From contig QNBI01000012.1 in NCBI GenBank assembly GCA_003641675.1, positions 1 to 13,669 on the forward strand: 13,669 nt of DNA, read 5' to 3'. This document shows, one piece after another, positions 1-7,557 of this stretch (the first letter of the stretch is position 1; every line of letters begins with the position of its first letter). The notes beneath the pieces were generated by a model. The model was not told the origin of the DNA and searched no databases. It was given only the letters and a program-made list of their open reading frames with translations. The translations under genes and the position numbers were made by a program. This stretch comes from Spirochaetota bacterium. Lineage in GTDB: Bacteria; Spirochaetota; Spirochaetia; SZUA-6.

Positions 1-1164
1 ATAATCCCTGCACAGGAAACAATAGCGTTTTTTGACCCCTTTAGCGAGCCTATTGTTTCGGAAGTGGACGGAACAGTAAAATTCGAAGATATTGTACTTG
101 GAACCACTCTTAAGGAAGAGGTTAATGAGGATACAGGCAAAATTGAGAAAAAGATAGCCGAATTTACGCTGGAATCTCTTCAGCCCAGAATATCAATTGT
201 AGATGATAAAGGTAATGAAGTTGCAGGTTACTATCTTCCGGGTGCTGCATACCTTAATGTGGAAGAAGGTGAAAAGATAAATGCGGGAAGAATCCTTGCA
301 AAACTTCTAAAGGAAAGTGTAAAAACGAGGGATATTACCGGAGGCCTTCCCAGGGTAGGGGAACTTTTTGAAGCGAGAATACCGAAAAATTCTGCTGTAC
401 TTGCAAAGATAGGGGGCAAGGTTTCTTTTGGCGGTGTTGTGAAATCAAATAGAGTCATTATTGTTACGGACCCGTATGGCAAGGAGTACAAGCATCTTGT
501 TCCTATGGGTAAGCATCTCTTAATAAGGGACGGCGATACGGTAGAGGCCGGTGAACAGCTCTGCGATGGCAGTATAGATCCCCATGATGTTCTTCAAATT
601 CTAGGCGAGAATGCACTTCAGTTCTACCTTGTAAATGAAATACAGGAAGTTTACAGACTTCAGGGTGTAAATATTAATGACAAGCATATTGGAGTGATAA
701 TACGGCAGATGATGAAAAAAGTGGAAATAGTAGATGTCGGAGATACGGGATTTATATACAACCAGCAGGTGGATAAGTACAAATTCCACGACGAGAACAG
801 GAAAGTAGAGAGAGAGGGCGGCCAGCCCGCTGTCGGAAGGCCTCTCCTGCTTGGCATAACCCGTGCTTCGCTTAATATCGATTCCTTTATATCTGCAGCT
901 TCTTTTCAGGAAACAACACGGGTGCTTACAAATGCAGCTATTGCGGGAAGTACGGACCACTTAAGAGGTTTAAAGGAAAATGTAATAATAGGACACCTAA
1001 TCCCGGCAGGAACGGGGATAAGAAAGTATAGAAAGATTAAACTGTACGATGAAAATATGGAAGATCTGGATATATCAATTAATAAGATACTGGAAGAAAA
1101 AAAGAAAGAGAAAGAATTAAAGGTTATACTCCAGGATAGTCCTGTTGAGCAAAATATCACTTGA
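1..1164 (+). CDS. rpoC: RNA polymerase beta' subunit, C-terminal part (5'-truncated by window edge)
   Basis: This is the last 387 codons of the beta' subunit of DNA-dependent RNA polymerase, which with beta forms the catalytic cleft of the transcribing enzyme. The frame is open from the first base, so the gene begins before the window. Visible family blocks include [16 protein letters not shown] (visible residues 111-126), the [16 protein letters not shown] block, and the near-invariant [15 protein letters not shown] block (from about residue 295), followed by [16 protein letters not shown]. The stretch between the first two is the beta'-type insert region of sandwich-like folds. The protein ends with a charged, lysine- and glutamate-rich tail of about 40 residues after the last conserved block. 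No frameshift is visible. The catalytic DFDGD motif would lie upstream, outside the window. The downstream neighbour is rpsL after a 230-bp gap. Identification is essentially certain. Confidence 0.98.
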   Translation: MIPAQETIAFFDPFSEPIVSEVDGTVKFEDIVLGTTLKEEVNEDTGKIEKKIAEFTLESLQPRISIVDDKGNEVAGYYLPGAAYLNVEEGEKINAGRILAKLLKESVKTRDITGGLPRVGELFEARIPKNSAVLAKIGGKVSFGGVVKSNRVIIVTDPYGKEYKHLVPMGKHLLIRDGDTVEAGEQLCDGSIDPHDVLQILGENALQFYLVNEIQEVYRLQGVNINDKHIGVIIRQMMKKVEIVDVGDTGFIYNQQVDKYKFHDENRKVEREGGQPAVGRPLLLGITRASLNIDSFISAASFQETTRVLTNAAIAGSTDHLRGLKENVIIGHLIPAGTGIRKYRKIKLYDENMEDLDISINKILEEKKKEKELKVILQDSPVEQNIT

Positions 1165-1189
1165 TTCTTTTTCGGTTATCTGTTATATT
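1161..1189 (+). promoter_or_regulatory. Candidate extended -10 promoter (P1) at the end of rpoC
   Basis: A TTGATT hexamer (1161-1166) overlaps the rpoC stop codon. It is followed by exactly 17 bases and then TATATT (1184-1189), which matches the sigma-70 -10 consensus at five of six positions. A TG dinucleotide at 1181-1182 makes it an extended -10 element. Transcription would start near 1196 and give rpsL a leader of about 200 nt. The elements are seen directly; promoter activity is inferred. Confidence 0.45.
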
Positions 1190-1322
1190 TGTTCAGCACG
1201 GGAGGGGAGCCGAAGTATTTTCGGAATGGTGGATGAAATATCCAGCATAAAAGTGTTGGTTAAAAATATCAGTACTTTCTACTAGATCAAACCTATTAAG
1301 AGGATGAATTTCTATAATAGGC

Positions 1323-1351
1323 TTGACTTTTTTTAAATCTATTGATAGATT
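1323..1351 (+). promoter_or_regulatory. Candidate promoter (P2) proximal to rpsL
   Basis: TTGACT (1323-1328, five of six matches to the -35 consensus) is separated by 17 bases from TAGATT (1346-1351, four of six matches to the -10 consensus). The start of transcription would fall near 1358, giving rpsL a leader of under 40 nt. The -10 hexamer lies inside a palindrome at 1335-1352, so the site could be occluded by a dimeric regulator. The sequence match is seen; function is inferred. Confidence 0.35.
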
Positions 1352-1352
1352 T
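1335..1352 (+). repeat. 18-bp palindrome overlapping the P2 -10 element
   Basis: AAATCTATTGATAGATTT is an inverted repeat with perfect 8-base arms around a central TG. As RNA it could form a 7-bp stem with a TTGA loop. As DNA it has the form of a two-fold symmetric operator and covers the candidate -10 hexamer TAGATT. It is AT-rich, so chance occurrence is possible. Confidence 0.4.
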
Positions 1353-1394
1353 TCGTTTCGCATAGTCTATCGTGATGAGGAGAATTATGTTTAT

Positions 1395-1769
1395 ATGCCT
1401 ACAATTAATCAGTTAATACGTAAGGGCAGAAAGAAAATTAACAAGAAAACAAAAGCCCCTGCGCTTCAGAGTTGCCCTCAAAAGCGCGGTGTTTGTACAA
1501 GAGTGATGACATTTACGCCTAAAAAACCTAATTCTGCTTTGCGGAAGGTTGCAAGAGTGAGGCTTTCCAATGGAATAGAGGTTACGGCTTATATTCCCGG
1601 AATAGGGCACAATCTCCAGGAGCACTCTGTTGTCCTAATTAGGGGCGGCAGGGTAAAGGACCTCCCTGGTGTACGTTATCACATTGTAAGGGGAGCAAAG
1701 GATACGCTCGGTGTTGAAGACAGAAGAAAGAGCAGATCCAAATACGGTACAAAGAAACCGAAGGCGTAA
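1395..1769 (+). CDS. rpsL: 30S ribosomal protein S12
   Basis: S12 sits at the 30S decoding centre and helps monitor codon-anticodon pairing. The protein is 124 residues, the usual length for bacteria. It begins [13 protein letters not shown] and carries the [15 protein letters not shown] and [17 protein letters not shown] blocks. Lysines at 43 and 88 (counting Met), the positions where changes give streptomycin resistance in other bacteria, are wild type, so this locus predicts a streptomycin-sensitive ribosome. Asp89, the residue beta-methylthiolated in E. coli, is present. The frame is open upstream to a TTG at 1323, but the family N-terminus fixes the ATG at 1395, with GAGGAG at 1377-1382 as a somewhat distant ribosome binding site. 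It is the first gene of the str block, with rpsG 14 bp downstream. Confidence 0.97.
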   Translation: MPTINQLIRKGRKKINKKTKAPALQSCPQKRGVCTRVMTFTPKKPNSALRKVARVRLSNGIEVTAYIPGIGHNLQEHSVVLIRGGRVKDLPGVRYHIVRGAKDTLGVEDRRKSRSKYGTKKPKA

Positions 1770-1783
1770 GCGAGGAATAAGGC

Positions 1784-2254
1784 ATGCCAAGAAGAAGGGT
1801 TGTTCAGAAAAAGGTTATATATCCGGATCCTAAATTTAAGAGTACGATTGTTTCTAAATTTATCACAAGGATGATGTATTCGGGGAAAAAGGCTGTTGCA
1901 ACAAGAATAGTTTACGACGCTTTTAAGATTATAGAGGAAAAGCTGAAAAAAGAACCTTTAGAAGTTTTTTTAAAAGCATTAGAGAATGTTAAACCGGTTG
2001 TTGAGGTAAAATCGCGCAGAGTGGGCGGCTCAACATACCAGGTTCCTGTAGAGATACGTGAGAGCAGACGCGATGCACTTGCCATGAGGTGGATTATTCA
2101 GTATGCGCGTCAGCGGAGCGGGAGGGCGATGAGTGATAAGCTCGCCGCTGAGCTAATGGATGCATATAATTCTACCGGTGCATCCTTTAAAAAGAAAGAG
2201 GATACCCATCGAATGGCAGAGGCGAATAAAGCTTTTGCCCATTACAGATGGTAA
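1784..2254 (+). CDS. rpsG: 30S ribosomal protein S7
   Basis: S7 is a primary 16S rRNA-binding protein that nucleates assembly of the 30S head and lines the E and P sites. The protein is 156 residues, the standard bacterial length. It opens with the basic PRRR segment and carries the beta-hairpin block [22 protein letters not shown] (about residues 70-91, described here in two parts in the family as [10 protein letters not shown] and TYQVPVEI), then [15 protein letters not shown] and the C-terminal [26 protein letters not shown] just before the ATG includes a usable ribosome binding site. The gap from rpsL is only 14 bp, too short for the long S7-binding translational operator known between these genes in E. 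coli, so that form of autoregulation is not expected here. fusA starts 9 bp downstream. Confidence 0.97.
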   Translation: MPRRRVVQKKVIYPDPKFKSTIVSKFITRMMYSGKKAVATRIVYDAFKIIEEKLKKEPLEVFLKALENVKPVVEVKSRRVGGSTYQVPVEIRESRRDALAMRWIIQYARQRSGRAMSDKLAAELMDAYNSTGASFKKKEDTHRMAEANKAFAHYRW

Positions 2255-2263
2255 TGGTTTAGT

Positions 2264-4345
2264 ATGGCTTCGCGGTTTCCTCTTGAGAAGATCCGCAATA
2301 TCGGAATAATGGCGCATATAGACGCCGGAAAAACGACAACGACGGAACGGATCCTCTACTATACTGGTAGAACACATAAAATTGGTGAAGTCCATGAGGG
2401 TGGTGCCGAAATGGACTGGATGGAGCTTGAGAAAGAGCGCGGGATAACAATAACAGCCGCTGCAACTTTCTGTTCCTGGCAAAATCACCAGATTAATATA
2501 ATAGACACACCCGGCCATGTGGATTTCACGGTCGAGGTGGAACGATCTTTGAGAGTTTTAGATGGAGCAATAGGGGTTTTCTGTGCTGTTGCCGGAGTGG
2601 AGCCTCAAAGCGAAACTGTCTGGAAACAGGCAAATAAGTATAAGGTTCCAAGGCTTGTTTTTATTAATAAGATGGATAGGGTCGGCTCCCGGTTTTACGA
2701 AGTGGTGGATGAACTTGGAAGCCGGCTCGGAGCAAATGCTCTGGTTGTTCAAATCCCGATAGGGAAGGAGGACAGCTTTAGAGGCGTTGTTGATTTAATA
2801 AGAATGAAAGCACTTATATGGAATGACGATGGATTTGGTGCCAAGTATACTGAAGGCGATATTCCTGAAGATATGCTTGAAACTGCGGAAAAAAAACGGG
2901 TTGAGATGCTTGAGAAGCTGTCCGAGCTGGATGATCTCTTTATGGAGGAGTATCTTGAAGGTGTGGCGATAACCGAGCAGAGGATAAAAGAGGTAATACG
3001 GACTGCTACAGTTGAGAATAAAGCCTTTCCCGTGCTTTGCGGAACAGCCTTTAAAAATAAAGGGGTACAGCCGCTTCTCGATGCAGTTGTGGACTATCTG
3101 CCGTCGCCTATGAATATCCCGGCAATAACGGGAATAGTACCGAATACCGGTGATTACGTAGAACGGGAGCCTTCGGACGAGAATGCATTTTCCGCCCTTG
3201 CCTTTAAAATTATGTCGGACCCTTATGTCGGCAAACTGACATTTTTTCGGGTATATTCCGGAATTTTAAAGAGCGGGAGTTATGTTTATAATTCTACAGC
3301 GGACCGGAGGGAGAGGGTCTCCCGGATTCTCCGTATGCATGCCAATAAGAGGGAAGAAATTGGGGAAGTTCATACCGGAGATATTGCCGCTTTAGTCGGA
3401 TTAAAAAAGACTACCACCGGTGATACACTCTGTGATGCTGATAATCCTATAATTCTTGAGTCTATGGTATTTCCGGAGCCGGTTGTCTCTATTGCTATTG
3501 AACCTAAAACGAAGTCAGATTCGGATAAGCTAATGGGAGCCCTGCAGAAGCTTTCAGAAGAGGATCCGACTTTTAAAGTTCGATATGATCATGATACGGG
3601 CCAGACAATAATTTCCGGAATGGGTGAGCTTCACCTTGAAGTTCTTGTGCAGCGCCTTTTGCGTGAGTTTAGTGTGGAGGCGAATGTCGGAGAACCGGAG
3701 GTTGCGTATCGTGAAACAGTTATGGGGACTGCAGAAGCAGAGGGTAAATTTGTTAAGCAGTCCGGCGGGCACGGGCAGTATGGTCATGTTGTTATAAGGT
3801 TCGAGTCGCTTCCTCCGGGAACAGGTTTTCTGTTCGAAAACAAAGTAATTGGAGGAAGAGTTCCAAAGGAATACATACCTGCTGTTCAGAAGGGGGTGGA
3901 AGAAGCCAAAGAGAACGGTGTGCTTGCAGGTTATCCGGTTGTGGATTTCAGAGCTACACTTCTTGACGGTTCCTATCACGAGGTGGACTCAAGTGAAATG
4001 GCTTTTAAGGTGGCTGCTTCACTTGCATACAGGAATGGGCTTAAAAAAGCTAAACCAACTATCCTGGAACCGATTATGGCCGTGGAAGTTAATGCACCGG
4101 AAGAGTATCTTGGAGAGGTTATTTCTAATTTTAGTGCTCGGATGGGGCATGTGGAAGGTATAGAAGATCGGTATGGTGGTAAGGTAGCTAAGGCACTTGT
4201 GCCTTTACGAATGATGTTCGGATATACTACCGTTCTCCGTTCTATGACAAAGGGGCGGGCAACTCACACCATGCAATTTTCACATTACCAGCCGGTACCT
4301 AAATCGATACAGGAAGAAATAGTAAAAAAGGTTAGGGGAAAATAA
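2264..4345 (+). CDS. fusA: Elongation factor G
   Basis: EF-G is the GTPase that drives translocation of tRNA and mRNA on the ribosome and, with ribosome recycling factor, helps split ribosomes. It is 693 residues, the family norm. GTPase motifs are intact: AHIDAGKT (17-24), the switch I block ERGITIT (58-64), DTPGH (81-85) and NKMD (135-138). Downstream are the domain II and III blocks, [11 protein letters not shown], the domain IV stretch [13 protein letters not shown] with its translocation loops, and the domain V block [10 protein letters not shown]. The sequence looks like canonical EF-G rather than the spdEFG1/spdEFG2 split types also known from spirochaetes: it has [11 protein letters not shown] where the spdEFG1/mitochondrial type has MDSMELE. 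The ATG lies 9 bp after the rpsG stop and has no recognisable Shine-Dalgarno sequence, so translation is probably coupled to rpsG. Confidence 0.97.
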   Translation: MASRFPLEKIRNIGIMAHIDAGKTTTTERILYYTGRTHKIGEVHEGGAEMDWMELEKERGITITAAATFCSWQNHQINIIDTPGHVDFTVEVERSLRVLDGAIGVFCAVAGVEPQSETVWKQANKYKVPRLVFINKMDRVGSRFYEVVDELGSRLGANALVVQIPIGKEDSFRGVVDLIRMKALIWNDDGFGAKYTEGDIPEDMLETAEKKRVEMLEKLSELDDLFMEEYLEGVAITEQRIKEVIRTATVENKAFPVLCGTAFKNKGVQPLLDAVVDYLPSPMNIPAITGIVPNTGDYVEREPSDENAFSALAFKIMSDPYVGKLTFFRVYSGILKSGSYVYNSTADRRERVSRILRMHANKREEIGEVHTGDIAALVGLKKTTTGDTLCDADNPIILESMVFPEPVVSIAIEPKTKSDSDKLMGALQKLSEEDPTFKVRYDHDTGQTIISGMGELHLEVLVQRLLREFSVEANVGEPEVAYRETVMGTAEAEGKFVKQSGGHGQYGHVVIRFESLPPGTGFLFENKVIGGRVPKEYIPAVQKGVEEAKENGVLAGYPVVDFRATLLDGSYHEVDSSEMAFKVAASLAYRNGLKKAKPTILEPIMAVEVNAPEEYLGEVISNFSARMGHVEGIEDRYGGKVAKALVPLRMMFGYTTVLRSMTKGRATHTMQFSHYQPVPKSIQEEIVKKVRGK

Positions 4346-4360
4346 GAGAATTCCCTACCC

Positions 4361-4389
4361 TTAACATAAACATAATAGTGAGCTATATG
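4361..4389 (+). promoter_or_regulatory. Weak candidate promoter upstream of tuf
   Basis: TTAACA (4361-4366, five of six -35 matches), a 17-base spacer and TATATG (4384-4389, four of six -10 matches but lacking the final T) lie in the 77-bp fusA-tuf gap. A transcript would start near 4396 and give tuf a leader of about 27 nt. A separate tuf promoter would suit the high EF-Tu demand, but the -10 element is poor. Confidence 0.3.
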
Positions 4390-4410
4390 TTTTGAATTGC
4401 GTTTCAAAGC
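4389..4410 (+). other. Small stem-loop immediately before the tuf ribosome binding site
   Basis: TTTGAA (4391-4396) and TTCAAA (4403-4408) pair perfectly around a six-base loop. A G-U and a G-C pair extend the stem to eight base pairs (4389-4410). The strong Shine-Dalgarno AAGGAGG (4411-4417) starts at the base of the stem. The stem is AU-rich and weak, so it may have no role. Confidence 0.3.
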
Positions 4411-4422
4411 AAGGAGGAAGAA

Positions 4423-5613
4423 ATGGCAAAAGCAAAGTTCGAAAGGACCAAGCCGCATATTAATGTAGGTACAATTGGTCATGTTGATCATGGGAAAACA
4501 ACCCTTACGGCGGCTATTACCATGTACTGTGCTAAAAATTTTGGCGATAAAATAATGAAGTACGAGGAAATAGATAATGCGCCGGAGGAAAAGGCCCGTG
4601 GTATCACAATAAATACGAGGCATGTTGAGTATCAGACAGAAAACAGGCACTACGCCCATGTTGACTGCCCGGGACATGCTGACTACATTAAGAATATGAT
4701 AACCGGCGCAGCGCAGATGGACGGGGCAATTCTTGTTGTTTCCGCCCCGGATTCTGTGATGCCTCAGACAAGAGAGCATATTCTGCTTGCACGTCAGGTT
4801 GGCGTTCCCTCTATCGTTGTTTATTTAAATAAGACAGACCAGGTTGATGACCCTGAGCTTATTGAACTTGTGGAAGAGGAAATTCGCGACGTATTAAAAG
4901 AGTATGAATTCCCCGGTGATGAAATACCTATTATTAAAGGTTCCGCTCTTCAGGCAATGGAAAATCCGGATGATCCCGAAAAGATTAAGTCCGTTATTGA
5001 GCTTCTTAAGGCAATGGATGAGTATATTCCGGTACCTGAGAGGCCTATTGATAAACCGTTCTTAATGCCGATAGAGGATGTTTTCTCTATATCCGGCCGT
5101 GGAACTGTTGTGACCGGAAGAGTTGAACGCGGAAAAATAAAGGTTGGAGAAGAGGTTGAAATTGTAGGTATTAAGCCGACAAGGAAAACTGTCGTAACCG
5201 GTGTAGAGATGTTTAACAAAATTCTGGATGAAGGTCTTGCCGGTGACAATATCGGTACACTTTTAAGGGGTGTGGACAAGAAGGAAGTTGAAAGAGGGCA
5301 GGTAGTTGCAAAACCGGGAAGTATTACACCCCACAAGAAGTTTAAAAGCAGGGTGTATATATTAACCAAGGATGAAGGCGGAAGGCATAATCCGTTCTTC
5401 ACAGGATACAGGCCGCAGTTCTACTTTAGGACAACAGATGTTACAGGCAGTGTTGTGCTTCCGGAAGATAAGCAGATGGTTATGCCCGGAGATACTGTAG
5501 AATTAACAGTTGAACTAATTTCAACAATAGCAATAGAAAAAGGTTTAAGGTTTGCTATACGGGAGGGCGGCAGAACTGTCGGCGCCGGAGCCGTAACGGA
5601 AATTATAGAATAA
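4423..5613 (+). CDS. tuf: Elongation factor Tu
   Basis: EF-Tu delivers aminoacyl-tRNA to the ribosomal A site as a GTP complex. The protein is 396 residues, as expected. Domain 1 has GHVDHGKT (19-26), Thr62 of switch I in RGITIN, DCPGH with the catalytic His85 (81-85), and NKTD (136-139). Domain 2 carries [15 protein letters not shown] and domain 3 [23 protein letters not shown] at 4411-4417, 5 nt before the ATG, is one of the best ribosome binding sites in the window, consistent with very high expression. The nearly universal DGPMPQT motif reads DSVMPQT here (110-116). The related SAPDGVMPQ form is one I recall from treponemes, which supports a spirochaete origin. It is followed by a strong stem-loop before rpsJ. 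Whether a second tuf copy exists elsewhere cannot be seen. Confidence 0.98.
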   Translation: MAKAKFERTKPHINVGTIGHVDHGKTTLTAAITMYCAKNFGDKIMKYEEIDNAPEEKARGITINTRHVEYQTENRHYAHVDCPGHADYIKNMITGAAQMDGAILVVSAPDSVMPQTREHILLARQVGVPSIVVYLNKTDQVDDPELIELVEEEIRDVLKEYEFPGDEIPIIKGSALQAMENPDDPEKIKSVIELLKAMDEYIPVPERPIDKPFLMPIEDVFSISGRGTVVTGRVERGKIKVGEEVEIVGIKPTRKTVVTGVEMFNKILDEGLAGDNIGTLLRGVDKKEVERGQVVAKPGSITPHKKFKSRVYILTKDEGGRHNPFFTGYRPQFYFRTTDVTGSVVLPEDKQMVMPGDTVELTVELISTIAIEKGLRFAIREGGRTVGAGAVTEIIE

Positions 5614-5618
5614 ATGGT

Positions 5619-5654
5619 TTCCTGCTTATTGTAACTAATAAGCAGGAACGTTTT
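5619..5654 (+). terminator. Strong stem-loop with short T run between tuf and rpsJ
   Basis: TTCCTGCTTATT (5619-5630) is exactly complementary to AATAAGCAGGAA (5637-5648), giving a perfect 12-bp stem with a six-base loop, followed by CG and TTTT (5651-5654). This has the shape of a rho-independent terminator, but the T run is only four and offset by two bases, so termination is probably partial. The rpsJ ribosome binding site AGGGAG (5656-5661) begins one base after the T run, leaving no room for a promoter downstream. An attenuator or an RNA processing site are alternatives. Confidence 0.6.
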
Positions 5655-5667
5655 CAGGGAGATTTAC

Positions 5668-5976
5668 ATGACAGGGGATAGGATACGTGTTAGATTGCGC
5701 GGTTTTGATGTGGAGCTTATTGATCAGAGTGCAAAGTCGATAGTGGAAACAGTACTGAAGGCTGGCTCAAAGGTATCGGGACCGATCCCTCTACCTACAA
5801 AGATTAATAAATTTACGGTTCTAAGATCTCCGCATGTTAATAAAAAATCGCGGGAGCAGTTTGAAATGCGGACACACAAAAGGCTCATAGACATAATAGA
5901 GCCTACAAAGGATGTCATGGACGCCTTAATGAAGCTGGAGCTCCCGGCTGGTGTGGATGTGGAAATAAAGCAGTAA
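5668..5976 (+). CDS. rpsJ: 30S ribosomal protein S10 (NusE)
   Basis: S10 is a 30S head protein and, as NusE, binds NusB and NusG in transcription antitermination and transcription-translation coupling. The protein is 102 residues, against 103 in E. coli. It shows the [19 protein letters not shown]-terminus, the [31 protein letters not shown] segment (about residues 38-68, here cited by its pieces [24 protein letters not shown]) and the C-terminal LPAGVDVEI strand. It heads the S10 block. In E. coli a long leader before this gene mediates L4 autoregulation; here the gap from tuf is only 54 bp and mostly one stem-loop, so that leader is absent. The ribosome binding site AGGGAG lies 6 nt before the ATG. 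Confidence 0.97.
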   Translation: MTGDRIRVRLRGFDVELIDQSAKSIVETVLKAGSKVSGPIPLPTKINKFTVLRSPHVNKKSREQFEMRTHKRLIDIIEPTKDVMDALMKLELPAGVDVEIKQ

Positions 5977-5986
5977 GGAAAAAGCG

Positions 5987-6607
5987 ATGTTAGCATTAAT
6001 GGCAGATAAAATAGGCATGACTCAAATTTTCGATGAAAAAGGCGTACTTATCCCTGTTACTGTTATCCATATAAAACCTAATGTAGTTATTGGTGAGAGA
6101 AATACTAAGAAACATGGATATAGTGCGGTTATTTTAGGATCGGATACAGTTAAGGAAAATAAGATTTCCAAGCCGCTTATGGGGCAGTTCCCTGAGGGGG
6201 TAAAACCTCAAAAGAACATCATGGAGATCCGTGATTTTGATAAAGAGTGTAAAGTGGGCGATGAGCTCGGTGTTGAGATTTTTGACGGCATAAGATATGT
6301 GGATGTAAGTGGTATTAGCAAAGGCAAGGGCTATCAGGGTGTAATGAAGCGTCACGGATTCGGTGGCGGCAGGAAAACCCATGGTTCTAAGTTTCATCGT
6401 GCAGGCGGTTCTACAGGAATGGCCGCATGGCCTTCCAAGGTTATGAAGGGTACGAGAATGGCCGGAAGGATGGGCGGTGTTAACAGGACTGTTCAGAATT
6501 TAAGTGTTGTCAGACTGGATAAGGAAAAGAGTGTTCTTCTTGTGAAGGGTGCGGTGCCCGGTAGAAATAAGAACAAAATACTTGTAATGAAATCTAAGAA
6601 GAAATAG
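5987..6607 (+). CDS. rplC: 50S ribosomal protein L3
   Basis: L3 binds 23S rRNA early in 50S assembly, and its long loop reaches the peptidyl transferase centre. The protein is 206 residues, close to the usual 205-215. It has the [10 protein letters not shown]-terminal block, [18 protein letters not shown] and the loop [19 protein letters not shown]. Met145 occupies the place of the glutamine (Q150 in E. coli) that PrmB methylates. Positions 3 and 6, usually glycine in MLGLIGKKIGMT, are alanine ([12 protein letters not shown]), so this copy is somewhat divergent. A second in-frame ATG lies at 5999, but alignment with the family N-terminus supports the start at 5987, with TAAGGA overlapping the rpsJ stop as ribosome binding site, 7 nt before the ATG. 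Confidence 0.96.
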   Translation: MLALMADKIGMTQIFDEKGVLIPVTVIHIKPNVVIGERNTKKHGYSAVILGSDTVKENKISKPLMGQFPEGVKPQKNIMEIRDFDKECKVGDELGVEIFDGIRYVDVSGISKGKGYQGVMKRHGFGGGRKTHGSKFHRAGGSTGMAAWPSKVMKGTRMAGRMGGVNRTVQNLSVVRLDKEKSVLLVKGAVPGRNKNKILVMKSKKK

Positions 6608-6616
6608 AGGATCTGT

Positions 6617-7243
6617 ATGAAAACAAAAGTTTTCGGGGTAGATGGAAAAGCAGTAAGGGAAATTGAACTTTCCGATAATGTGTTTAATGTGGAAGTTAGT
6701 GACGGTTCCATTTACCATGCCATAAGGAATGAACTTGCTAATTCAAGGCAGGGGACCGCTTCGACAAAAACAAGAAGCGAAGTCCGCGGAAGCAGCGCAA
6801 AACCCTGGCGTCAGAAGGGAACCGGTAGGGCGCGTTCCGGAGATAGAAAGTCTCCCGTATGGGTCGGCGGTGGAACGGTCTTTGGCCCCAAGCCGCGCGA
6901 TTACAGTTACAAGCTGCCGAAAAAGGTTAAAAGACTTGCGCTGAAATCTATTTTAACAATTAAAGCAAAGAATGAAGCTTTAAAAGTTGTGGCGGATTTT
7001 ACTGTTGAAAGCGGAAAGACAAAGGATCTTATAAGGGTACTTAAAAATCTTGTTCCGGATGAACGCACAGTGCTTATTCTTAAGGATAGTGACGTAATGG
7101 TGAAAAGAGCAGGCAGGAATATACCATGGCTTGGATTCCTTTCATTCGACAGATTGAGGGCGCATGATTTATTTTACTGTAAGCATCTTGTTGTTATGGA
7201 AACAGCTGCTGTAAAGCTGAATGACTTCTACGCATCAAATTAA
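6617..7243 (+). CDS. rplD: 50S ribosomal protein L4
   Basis: L4 is an early 23S rRNA-binding protein whose extended loop lines the peptide exit tunnel near the macrolide site; in E. coli it also represses the S10 operon. The protein is 208 residues, within the normal range of about 200-210. The basic tunnel loop is clear at about residues 50-90, with SSAKPWRQKGTGRARSGDRK followed by PVWVGGGTVFGPKPRDYSYK. The C-terminal half shows the usual alternating strands and helices ending in a KLNDFY tail. The start codon follows the rplC stop by 9 bp, and the ribosome binding site TAGAGG includes that stop codon, so the pair is probably translationally coupled. Confidence 0.97.
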   Translation: MKTKVFGVDGKAVREIELSDNVFNVEVSDGSIYHAIRNELANSRQGTASTKTRSEVRGSSAKPWRQKGTGRARSGDRKSPVWVGGGTVFGPKPRDYSYKLPKKVKRLALKSILTIKAKNEALKVVADFTVESGKTKDLIRVLKNLVPDERTVLILKDSDVMVKRAGRNIPWLGFLSFDRLRAHDLFYCKHLVVMETAAVKLNDFYASN

Positions 7244-7261
7244 AGAGAATGAGGGAAGGCG

Positions 7262-7546
7262 ATGGATTCTGATAAAATTATTATAGAACCGGTTGTTACA
7301 GAAAAGACAAATATAATGCGGGAATCGCATAGGTATGTTTTTAAGGTAAACCCCAGGGCAAATAAATTGGAAATAGTAAAGGCCATGAATGATCTGTTTG
7401 ATGTTCATCCTTTAAAATGCAATATTGTTAATGTTTCCAGGAAACCGAAGCGTGTTCGTTATAAGCTGGGCTACACTGCAACGTGGAAAAAAGCGATTGT
7501 GACTTTACCCTCTAATGAAACAATACCTATTTTTGAGGGTGCATAG
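7262..7546 (+). CDS. rplW: 50S ribosomal protein L23
   Basis: L23 lies at the exit of the peptide tunnel and forms the docking site for trigger factor and signal recognition particle. The protein is 94 residues, typical of bacterial L23. The N-terminal [10 protein letters not shown] block and [18 protein letters not shown] (about residues 25-42) are characteristic, as is [11 protein letters not shown] near the C-terminus. GAGGG at 7251-7255 serves as ribosome binding site. It lies in its standard place between rplD (18-bp gap) and rplB (11-bp gap). Nothing unusual is seen. Confidence 0.95.
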   Translation: MDSDKIIIEPVVTEKTNIMRESHRYVFKVNPRANKLEIVKAMNDLFDVHPLKCNIVNVSRKPKRVRYKLGYTATWKKAIVTLPSNETIPIFEGA

Positions 7547-7557
7547 GGAGTTACTTA

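Larger units (their letters stand above)
1165..1394 (+). other. rpoC-rpsL intergenic region with structured leader
   Basis: This 230-bp gap is the longest non-coding stretch in the window. It holds two promoter candidates (1161-1189 and 1323-1351) and an isolated perfect TATAAT (1313-1318) without a good -35 element. It also has three small stem-loops: CCGAA/TTCGG at 1210-1224, TGGAT/ATCCA at 1230-1244, and CCAGCA/TGTTGG (one G-U pair) at 1242-1259. The last two share bases and cannot form together. A Shine-Dalgarno-like GGAGGGGAG lies at 1201-1209. I recognise no known ribosomal-protein leader or riboswitch family, and no rho-independent terminator follows rpoC, so read-through from rpoC into rpsL is likely. 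Confidence 0.5.

Noticed and set aside
1165..1200. Rho-independent terminator after rpoC
   Set aside because: A T-rich run (TTCTTTTTC) is present but no GC-rich stem precedes it.
1290..1318. Perfect TATAAT at 1313-1318 as a third rpsL promoter
   Set aside because: No -35-like hexamer lies 16-18 bases upstream and there is no extended TG motif, so the hexamer alone is weak evidence in AT-rich DNA.
1323..1394. Upstream extension of rpsL from a TTG at 1323
   Set aside because: It adds 24 residues before [11 protein letters not shown], where all S12 proteins start, and the TTG is itself part of a candidate -35 element.
4285..4779. 164-codon antisense open frame across the fusA-tuf junction
   Set aside because: It lies opposite two strongly conserved genes, shows no recognisable protein features, and is explained by codon bias of the sense strand.
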